Source: Lingula anatina
Taxonomy: Eukaryota; Brachiopoda; Lingulata; Lingulida; Lingulidae
DNA length: 34,962 nucleotides
Assembly: GCF_001039355.2 (NCBI RefSeq)
Contig: NW_019774624.1
Coordinates: 190,551 to 225,512 of the forward strand
Direction of reading: 5' to 3'
The notes under the pieces are model-generated. The model did no database searches. It saw nothing but the letters and a program-made list of their open reading frames with translations, and was not told where the DNA came from. Both the position numbers and the translations under genes were made by a program. The number at the start of each line of letters is the position of its first letter. Within the stretch, counting starts at the first letter, position 1. This document shows, one piece after another, positions 1 through 9,146 of this stretch.

Positions 1-726
1 GGCAGACAAAGGAATTTAAAAATTTCTTACACCAAAAATTGATCAAAGAACAGGAAACGGGCTCGGTTTTCCTCGTCGCCAAATGAAGTGAACCCGAGTG
101 GCTAAAGTCACTTATTCTTGTGATAACTACAGTCTAACTAGCAGTGATACACATAAAGGCGGCTGTCACGCCCTGATCAGGGGCGTAGACCGCTTACCTT
201 ATATTCCACTTATAGGAATCCTGGTACGTCCTCACAACCGCTCCATGATCAATATCCACTATGGCACTATTGCTGAATGTCAGCTATAGTGGTATAATTA
301 AGTAGGTATGGTATTGGTCAAGGAATGCTCGCAGATTGTGGATTTGACGCCCAAGGTGTGTTCTGTCCGGTGTCTCGTAGTCGAGTGATAGTCAATTCAT
401 ATCACGCGCTTCTTCAGCGTGTGTCGACACCTGGATGGCGCTTCTTCAAGACAGTCCACAACCGTAATATACTGGTTCACAATCACAACACGGGGAAAAT
501 CCCAATTAATTGGGTGCCATTTAAATTTCGTCAGTGACGATCGAGTGACTTTAACAAACTAGTTTATTTATATATTTTAAAGTGTTATTTAAATGTATTG
601 TAAAAGAAGTTATGCATTATTTTTAATCAGTAAATATTTATTGGTGTTTAATTGAGTCGATATAATTAACATCTTGACTTTAGATACTGGTTAATGGAGG
701 GCGATGTGTAATGACATGAACAACCC
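1..726. other. Upstream and 5' leader region of the RIPK1-like gene
   Basis: No convincing protein-coding exon is visible; the short open frames here match no family I recognise. A small inverted repeat (CCACTAT near 257 and ATAGTGG near 287) could form a hairpin. A plausible splice acceptor, TTTAG at 679-683, lies 43 bases before the kinase start codon, so a 5' UTR exon further upstream is possible. The transcription start cannot be placed. Confidence 0.4.
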
Positions 727-730
727 ATGA
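694..730 (+). promoter_or_regulatory. Three chained upstream ORFs before the RIPK1-like start codon
   Basis: Three ATG codons precede the proposed start at 727, each opening a very short frame: 694-711 (five codons plus stop), 711-719 (two codons plus stop) and 716-730 (four codons plus stop). The first stop shares its last base with the second ATG. The third ends in a TGA that overlaps the main ATG as ATGA. If this stretch is in the mature leader, it would be expected to limit initiation at 727 or make it depend on reinitiation. That they regulate translation is inference. Confidence 0.45.
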
Positions 731-2424
731 TGGCATCTCCCAGTCCCACGGATCCTCCAAAGGAAGCAGTTCCACAAATACAGAGCCGTAAACTACGCAT
801 ATGTGAGCTGATTGGAAGTGGCGCATTTGGGAAAGTGTACAAGGCTGAGCATACGGAACTGCACCACAGTGTGGCAGTGAAGTGCATATGCAGTGAATAT
901 GGATTAGATGCAAGGCATGTGTAAAGTATAAATTATATGTCTGGGGTAGTGCTAGCAATTTTTTTTTTTGCTTAGCCAAATCACCATTTTTTTGTTAATT
1001 TGTTATCAAAATGGTTATAATTTAACTAAAACAAGTCAAATCAAGCCCTTTTTCTTTAGCCAATTTAAGTAAGTTTTAGCATTTGGCTAAATTGGCGAGT
1101 GTTAGCGCTACCCCAGTTTGTGTTCAGGCCCGTAGCCGGGGCGGAGGGGGGGGGGGGTTCTAGGGGCTCAAAAGAACCCCCTTTTTGCCAGGAAAAGTCC
1201 CTTTTGGGTAAAAATTTTATCTAGATACATGAAGGTTTCATGGTAAAAGGTCCACTTTTTCAGATAAAGAACCCCCTTTTGAAATTGCTGGCTACAGGCC
1301 TGGTATTTTACTTGAGCATTTCTGTTGCTATTTTAATGTACATTATTTAGTGATGCATGTGCAATAACTTGTATTTATTGTAGCACTATATATATAGTGA
1401 TTACTGAATCACTATCCCAATACTCTTAAACTAGCACTAGTACTGTTTTAAGTACAGCAGCTATAGGTATACATATGTATATTTTAATTTGAAATCTACT
1501 CACTAAGGTAAAGTGCTTTAAATAAGATAAATGTTGCTCAGTTTAGTGCTTTTCATTTGACACAATTGGGTATTATTGCCTTAAGGTACAAGAGGCTCTT
1601 AACATCAGAACCAAACATATTTGATTTTTCAATTCTTAGCTATAATTAAACCTTAATTTTTTTTCACAATTGTATGAAAAAATTTACCTAATCATAATCA
1701 TTATGGTCTTCTCCATTCAACTTCATTTTCAATCTCTAAATATATATCTTAAGAGAAAACAATGAAACTTAAGCCCTTTTGAGCTTTTGGGTTGATTTTA
1801 TTTATTTATGTATAACAATTTAAAAATTGTGAGTCAATATTATGAAAGTATTATTGATATTACTTTTCATTTTTATCATTGGTGCCTTTTTAGGGGTAAG
1901 CAAGCCTTGTGTGATGAAGCAAGTAAACTACTGAAAGTAAGGAGCCAGTACATTGTAAATGTCCATGGGATTTGTTTAGAACCAATGTTTTATGCCCTGG
2001 TGATGGACTTTGAAGAGAATGGGTCATTGCAAATGTGAGTGTAAATACTCATTACTTTGTTGGGTTTCATATTTTTTCATTTCATAAATATCATTGTTTT
2101 TAATTCCATTGAATAAATGTTTGAGTATTCTAGATTTGTTTCTGTTATTTAGTTTTTATGTTCATCCTAACAGAATGCTGAAAATAATTTCCATAAAACT
2201 GCTGCCCATGTTGCAGTCACACTTTTTATTAAATTAGTTTGTGCCATATTTTCTGGACACATTTAGTACAGGCCAAGAATCTACCGTCTCAAGGCAGAAA
2301 TAGTGGCCAGTAACTATTTAGTTTCAATTTTACTGACATTTGGTGATAAACCAGTGTTAATGTTGCTTACTGTTATATGTATAGAACTTCTAAATATAGA
2401 ATATTTCATTTCAGGCATTTTGTT

Positions 2425-2483
<59 letters not shown>

Positions 2484-2974
2484 CAGGTATTTGGTATTTT
2501 AATATACAGCTTACAATACTCTGCATAAATACATCAAGAATTATAATGTAATATATTATGTGTAAATACTTTAGGTTATTTGAGAGGGCTGATATCCCTT
2601 GGCCGCTGCGTTGGAGAATTCTTTACCAGACCTCCCTGGGGATGAACTACCTGCACACCCTGAACCCCATGATCCTCCACCTCGACCTCAAGTCACAGAA
2701 TGTGCTGCTCAGCGAGGATTTCCATGTCAGAGTTAGTGGAGTTTTTTTTTTTTTTTTTTTTTTGCAATTTTAAAATTTGATTTTTTCAAATTCCAATTTT
2801 TGAACTGTAAGTATGTAGAAGAAGCTTGAACTGCTTTTGTTTATTTGTGAATCATTTTTTTCTTTAAATTTATTTCTTTATTATTTTCTTTTAATTTTTT
2901 GGTTGGGAGGGAGGTAGGGGGACGTGCAACTGTTAAGATCATTGTGGCAATTTGGAATTATAAATATTTGTTTG

Positions 2975-3011
<37 letters not shown>

Positions 3012-4114
3012 CTTACTTATGTATTTATTATGTTTCAGATCTGTGACTTTGGTCTATCCATGTGGAAGAGGCACTCCACAGGGGCAGGGGGGATACAGAA
3101 GAAAGTGGGTGGTACTGTTACACACATGCCTCCAGAGGCCATGCAAGACATCAACATGGTGCCAACTACCAAATTTGATATTTATGGGTAAGTTGGTTGT
3201 TAGTTGAACCCTGTAATAACATGGGTACTAATATTATTTTAGATTCTGTCTCCAGAATGTTCCTTGCATTATTTGTCCTGGTGTCAGGGCACAGTGCTGA
3301 ATACAATTTTTTCAGGACTTACGTTTTTGTTGTTATTGTTGGTTTTTAGGTTTTTAACACACAAGCCCAACTGCCTCCATAATTATTGCTGAAATTATGT
3401 TTTGACCCAAAAGTCATAAAATAGATGATTCTGAATAAATATTCTTTGTAACATATGGTAATGCACATGCACAAAAACAATCATACCCCAGTACATGTAC
3501 ACTTATGTTGAACACATGCACTTACATGTTCACACATAAATGTAAACAAGACTATTGATTTCACATATACTGTACATTTAATATTAATATAATATTAGTT
3601 GCCAGTCTGCCACAGCAGTACTTTGTCTGTTCATGGTTTTTGGATTTATACTTGCAGCTATGGTATTCTCATCTGGGAGGTTTTATCAGGGAAAACACCT
3701 TATCAAAGTAAGCCATGATATGAAAATAATATAAATACTTTATACTCAAAACAGTAAAGTGTTTAAAGATGAGTTTAATATACTTGACTGATATATATTA
3801 AGAATGTATGTACAATTTCAATTATAGCTATCCATGACAGTTCAGAAAACAATGATCTGTAAACCCGTTTTTGAGTTCTGAATTTTTTGTGTTACCAGCA
3901 CAAGTGAAATTCACCAGTCTCTATCTCTATTACAAGAGTGACTCGAGTCATAAAATACATGATTCTGAATAAATATTCTAGAAACTTGAAACTCAAAAAC
4001 AGACCTATGATGGATGAATATTTTGTGAAAATTTTTAATAATTATTGTATCATATATTAGTACCTTGGAAATGAAGCAGATAATGTTTAAATTTCTAGGG
4101 CAGTTAAATTTTTG

Positions 4115-4186
<72 letters not shown>

Positions 4187-4244
4187 GTGTGTTTAAAGTG
4201 CATTGTGTGCCTTTTATCAAATAACTGATATATTTTCAGTATAT

Positions 4245-4275
<31 letters not shown>

Positions 4276-4907
4276 TATTTTCAGTATTTTCTTTATATTT
4301 TCAGATGCAGCCAACGAACTGCACATTCAAGGCTGTGTCAAAGCAGGTCAGAGGCCCGACTTAAAAAGTATAAATATCCCTTCAGAGCTGGAACAGGAGG
4401 GGCAGTGTGTCTTGAAATTAATGGAGAAATGCTGGCACCAGAGACCACAGTTCAGACCAGAGTTTTCAGGTGTGTTTTTTAAGATAAAAATGAGAAATTA
4501 GCATTTAATTTTGTGAAATGATTTCATTGTTTTTTATGTAATGATGATACAAAGTTAATTGTTTCTGCAAAGATTACATTGTGCTCACTAAATGATGTAA
4601 TTTAAAAAATATTTTTAATATATTTCATTTTTGTGAACTGTGAAAGATGAAAGAATAAAATGAACAACAAAGAAGTAAAAATTGAGCATAATAACATCAT
4701 AAATGGGAGATGCTTTTTCATGCAGAGTCTGTAGGATTGTTAGAACAAGTCTACACAAAGTATAAACAAGATGCCAAAGCTGCTGCAAATAATCTTCCAA
4801 AACAGATGGTAAGCTGTTTGGTAGGGAGATATGTGTGAAGTGAGGTGGTCTCTGTGTGTTTATGTGTGTACAGAAGTGTGTATCCATGTGTGTGAGTGTT
4901 TGTGTGT

Positions 4908-4942
<35 letters not shown>

Positions 4943-7343
4943 GGGGAACAAAGTAGAAAATGACTACCTAGAAAAATTATCAGTAATTTGAAGTATAAAA
5001 CCTATACTTTTTTCTGTTACGAGAGCATCATGTATTTTTAATTTATTGTATACATTATAATCAAAGGAAAACATTGTACGAATTTATAATTGAATTTTTT
5101 GAGGGGCTGGTGGTCCCTTACCCCCACCCTCCAGAAAAAAAACTGTCAAGACAAATGAAGCAGCTTTAAATGTCCTAAATTTTAAACAGGAGGAGGAGTC
5201 TGCAGTGACAGGTATGACAAATGAGTTTAAGGGGATGACCCTGGAAGACGTGATACGTAATAGCAATACTGTGGTTCCAGAGGAAAAACAAATGGACCAA
5301 GATTTGACAGAAGTGAACATGGATGCAGAGCCTTCACTCCCAATAGGTATGTCTAGTAGCAAAGATTAATAGGAGTAGGGTGGAGGGTTGTAGGAGTGAA
5401 GATCATCAGATGATACTTGAGCTAGTATTAGCCATGACAGGTTTTGGTACACTTGACATATCTGATTTTAAGTAATACATGAGCAGGCACTGTTGTAGTT
5501 CATTTTTGTTTTTAATTTTGTTTATAATTTTATTTTGATTCATGTACTTTTTACTGACTGATCTATGAGCAATCTCCCCAAAAATATAGAACATTTTTTG
5601 AAAAGCTGTGATACTGCTTTTCTCTTTTTTGATGCATTCTCTTAATTAGTCACCAACATATACCATGATTATTTCTCATATGTACTTGCAGCTATGTTTT
5701 ATTAACAATAACACATCTTCATATTATCACAACTTGCAGCTAAAGAAGACACCAACCGTCCAAAACCAACAGTGATGCAGGAAACAGGAGCAGTAGGGAG
5801 AACAGCAAGGCCTAATGTTGGGGCTACAGGGAAGGCAGCTGCAACAGCTCAGCAGAAAGTCCATGCAATCCCACAGTTTCCAATGCCAACTGTGCCTGCT
5901 CAAATGCCAGTAGCTAATTTGGGCGGAACGGTACATATTTTGTTAATTTGATGTAGATTTTTTTTAGAATGCTGCAGGAACCTAAAAATCAAAATTAAAC
6001 TGTCTCTATTCATGTAGGCTTTAAAATGAGCGTGATTGAAAGAGTTTACTTGCGGGTTAGGTAGACATGCAATATTTTATTTTTTCAGAGAAATTTATAA
6101 GTCATTGAATTGTCTTAATTAAGGTCCCAAACTGTTCTTTACAACAATTATAATTGTCAGACCTACATACAGGGATGAGATTTTTTCTCACCATTGGCAG
6201 ATTTCCAACTTTTTGAGAGGCAAAAATATCATGGACTTAGGAGGCCCCCTGTACCCCAAGCTAATTTTTCACTAAATGACAGTTCTTTACATCTCAGCCT
6301 GCATTTGAATCAGAGTAAAATTTCAAATTTTAGTCTATAAATATCATTTTTCATATTGCAGCACAATATCAGCATATCAAACAGTCACAACATACAAATT
6401 GGAGACCAGAATGTGATAAACGTCCCAGCAGATTTTTTTCCTGCCCACGCTCAACAGCTAATGCAGATGATTGCCAGTCATCAGCAGCAGCCTGCTGCCA
6501 ACGTGAATGTTCCTCTTATAAGTAAGTATGCCTAATGCAAATCACTGTAAATAAATATACATAGGAGTACCTGTTTTATTTTATTTATATCAGTAAAGAA
6601 TAATTATCAAGATAGGAACTCACTGTTTTCTTTCTTTCTTTTATTTATTTTTGTCTCATGGTTGTATAAATATATCTCAGCTGAATGATTTATGATCTCT
6701 TTGAACTTATTTTACAGTCATAAAGTAAGAAACATTATAATTTTATACTATGCTATAAATTAAAGATAATTATATTTGTCATGTCAGACCCAGACAAAAT
6801 ATTGGGTACCAGTGACTTTATGAAGCTGTCCAGAGCTATTGGGAGGAATTGGAGGGTTCTTGGAAGAAGTCTTGGTATATTTTAATTTTTCTCTCTTTTT
6901 AAGTATGAAGTTTGGTACATATTAAGGATGTTGTACTTTGCAATCAATTTATACATCAGCAGTCACAATAACCAAAATGAAAAAATATAGCACAGCTGTT
7001 GAAATACTATTATTGGAACTTGAGTTACAACTTTGGCAATTTTTTTGAACTATTCAAAAAAGGCTTATTTTACTTAATTTATATTTTAAAAGACATTGAT
7101 TTGTTAAAATGTTGAATCAGCATTCTAATTTTTAAACAATTTTCTCTCCACCTTTCAGGACTCGATGATGCTGAGCTAGATGCCATTCATCATGATACAC
7201 ATGTGGAAGGGATGCAAGAAATGTGCTACCAGATGCTACGGAAGTGGAAGGAAAGACGAGGCCAGGGCGCCAACTTGAGAAACTTTGCTGCGGCGTGCAA
7301 TCAAGAACAGAGGTTTGATCTGATATTTTTGATAAACAATTGA
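727..7343 (+). CDS. RIPK1-like kinase with RHIM and death domain (12 exons)
   Basis: Proposed join: 727..920, 1894..2034, 2575..2731, 3039..3187, 3658..3707, 4305..4469, 4726..4808, 5190..5346, 5740..5930, 6362..6521, 6788..6874, 7159..7343. This gives 572 residues, and all junctions are GT-AG and in phase. Kinase domain: glycine loop GSGAFGKVYKAEH (about 30-42), VAVK with K52, likely alpha-C E73, Met gatekeeper 102, HLDLKSQN with D149 and N154, D167-F-G, PPEAM in the APE position, and the late CW...RPEF motif. All catalytic residues are present. A Gln/Pro/Ala-rich linker follows. The RHIM has core IQIG at about 440-443, and a death domain occupies about 490-565 (IGRNWRVLGRSLGLDD). Kinase-RHIM-death domain is the architecture of vertebrate RIPK1 (671 aa in human), which links death receptors to NF-kB, apoptosis and necroptosis through RHIM amyloid assembly. 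Orthology to RIPK1 rather than a lineage-specific RIPK is inferred from domain order. The start codon follows three upstream ORFs. Confidence 0.88.
941..1116. mobile_element. MITE-like inverted-repeat element in RIPK intron 1
   Basis: A 176-bp foldback unit. The left end CTGGGGTAGTGCTAGC pairs with a right end whose complement reads CTGGGGTAGCGCTAAC. Further inside, GCTTAGCCAAAT pairs with ATTTGGCTAAAT. No coding capacity is visible. No clear target-site duplication was found, so the superfamily is open. Confidence 0.55.
1125..1302. mobile_element. Second MITE-like element in RIPK intron 1
   Basis: A 178-bp unit with terminal inverted repeats: CAGGCCCGTAGCC on the left against CAGGCCTGTAGCC read from the right, one mismatch. 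The interior has a G-rich run and repeated GAACCCCCTTTT blocks. It begins eight bases after the preceding element ends. No clear target duplication is visible. Confidence 0.55.
1303..1893 (+). other. Remainder of RIPK intron 1
   Basis: AT-rich intron sequence with no repeat or coding signal that I recognise. It ends in a pyrimidine-rich acceptor, CCTTTTTAG, directly before exon 2 at 1894. Confidence 0.5.
2424..2485. repeat. (TTTA)n microsatellite, RIPK intron 2
   Basis: About fifteen tetranucleotide units within the intron between 2035 and 2574. The same motif recurs in two later introns of this gene. The rest of this intron is AT-rich and unremarkable. Confidence 0.95.
2742..2763 (+). repeat. 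Poly(T) tract just downstream of the exon 3 donor
   Basis: Twenty-two consecutive T residues begin ten bases after the donor GTTAGT at 2732. GTTAGT is weaker than consensus. U-rich runs just downstream of weak 5' splice sites are known binding sites for TIA-1-type splicing factors in animals; a role here is inference. Confidence 0.7.
2977..3011. repeat. (TTTA)n microsatellite, RIPK intron 3
   Basis: About eight TTTA units ending 27 bases before exon 4 (3039). The tract lies in the acceptor-side, T-rich part of the intron. Confidence 0.9.
4116..4192. repeat. (CA)n-(CG)n-(TG)n alternating tract, RIPK intron 5
   Basis: A run of 77 bases alternates purine and pyrimidine without a break: CA repeats, then about eight CG units, then GTGTGT. 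Long CA/CG alternation is the classic sequence with high potential to adopt left-handed Z-DNA or Z-RNA. Open frames crossing it are artefacts of the repeat. Confidence 0.95.
4231..4304 (+). promoter_or_regulatory. Three repeated splice acceptors before RIPK exon 6
   Basis: The acceptor motif TATTTTCAG occurs three times, ending at 4239, 4284 and 4304, with a (TTTA)n tract at about 4241-4275 between the first two. Only the last keeps the kinase frame (exon 6 from 4305). Using the first or second would add 65 or 20 bases and shift the frame before the end of the kinase domain. Confidence 0.6.
4910..4939. repeat. (GA)n microsatellite, RIPK intron 7
   Basis: About thirteen GA units preceded by a TG-rich stretch (4849-4909). 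Simple-sequence intron DNA. Confidence 0.9.
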
Positions 7344-9146
7344 CAATTGTTTCTGAAGATAATTAGTTGACAATTATATGATAATTTTAATTTCATGTTT
7401 TTACTGGAAGACTTACAAATTACAAAATCACAGGGGAAATGATGTTGTGTTTGGTGGTCAGAAATCCTTGCGATGAGAATGAAACATTTGTCTTTGCTGT
7501 GATATTTATTAGTCCAGGAAAAGGTTTTAAAAATGAATATTAGCATGATTGGTGTCTTGAAAGGAACATAACATGTAAGATCTGTTTTTCAAAGGAGCAT
7601 TTTTTTTTTGGGGGGGGGGTATAGTTCAAAGCATTTTACGTAGAATAAATTTTGTATAAATGTAATTAGTGTGTTAAAAAAGAAGAGTTGCTCTTTGAAA
7701 GAATTGAAAGGGAAAACGTTCAACTTGAAATAGAGTATTAATTTTTTCCTTATAACTTGTAATGTATAAATACAGTGAAGAATGTTTTCTGATATAAATT
7801 GCTGAATTTTGCTTCCACTTTTATACAAGAGCATAATTATAGAGAATTCAATATTTGCAATGCAGTTTGTATGCAAAAGCATATAGGAAAATATTACTTT
7901 ATTTTTTGCTACAAGCTCTTGTCAATTTTAACAAAGAATATTATTATGTATGCCAAACATGACTGGGAATCATCATGTCAAACATAGATTCCAATGTTTA
8001 TGCTACTGTTCTCATTGGCAAGTGGCATACATTGTGTTAATTAATGAGGATCATCTGAGATGCGTAAAGTCAAGGGAGATTTGGCACTGTTTTCAGAGAG
8101 GGTCAAGTTAATATGATGACAGACTAGCTACTGCAGTTTAACAACAAATAAAAGCTTACAATTTATTGATGGATTTTTGTTGTTGTTGTTTTCTCTTCAG
8201 TTCTGTAAAATTATAGTTTTTTGCTCAACAGTGCAAATTCGGCATGGTAGGGTATTACTTTCCAAGACAACATTCCTGGTGCATAGAGTTTCAGCCTTAT
8301 CACTAAAAAGTTAACCCATCTTGCGGTATTCTCTGACATTTTCTGGTCTGATATCATCTCACAGATCCCCATTGATGTGCAATGTACATGTAAATAATAT
8401 TTGCTGTATAAATGAACATGTATCTATACTTTGTAACATTCAAAGTTGAAGTTATATCTATTTCAATTTTGTTTAAAATATGAGTGGTTGCCATTGTAAT
8501 TACATGTGTTGCACTGAATTATTCTGAATCATATATGCTGCATTAAAATCAAAATTAATATGATAGTATAAGGGTAGTAAGCAGTGCCATTTTTTTCTTC
8601 AAATGTAAAAGATACTTGGTTACTTAAATGTATCTGCAGGTTGGATCAAATAATTAGTGCTGTGTAGAATATTTTTCTATGCTCTTTAATTGAATATGAC
8701 ATGTACTGTTTTAAATTTATTATCATTTCAAATAAAATATTTATGTTGGGAATTGTGTAAACGAACAGAGTTGAAGTTATGTATTATGATTTTTCACAAT
8801 TGTTTATTTCTTACAAAACATACCTTAACGATAAATCATTATCGTAAAAATATTTTCAACTTAAACTTTCTTCTTGTTATCATGAATAAAATTATATCGT
8901 TGTTATTTTAAAAAATAACTTTGGCACATAAAAGCTTTGAACGTGTATTCACATGGGTTCATATTTGCTTCTTAATATTTTTCTTAGTGCTTGAAACCTA
9001 ACATTTATGAGAGGCTGACCAGGTATATCTTTCATAACGGAACTTTGGCACAAACTTAATTTTCAGGAATGTCCCTCTCTTGTATAGCATATGTTAAGTC
9101 CAATTATGTACTGCGTTTGGTGTTTAGTTCACAGGTATTATAATTT
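7344..9146. other. Gap between convergent genes: RIPK 3' UTR and protease 3' UTR
   Basis: No coding exon is visible. A plus-strand AATAAA at 8147-8152 is a candidate poly(A) signal for the RIPK-like gene, about 800 bases after its stop; another AATAAA lies near 7645. On the minus strand an AATAAA at 8813-8818 lies about 330 bases downstream of the protease stop. A G-run at 7611-7619 is the only other feature. Confidence 0.5.

Noticed and set aside
3911-4168. Minus-strand open frame over the CA repeat
   Set aside because: It begins with a Cys-Val run produced purely by the dinucleotide repeat and lies in an intron of the kinase gene.
7290-7320. AG|GTTTGA near the end of RIPK exon 12 as a further donor
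   Set aside because: The open frame continues to a stop at 7341-7343 after a complete death domain, and no later coding exon is visible, although a short extra exon cannot be excluded.
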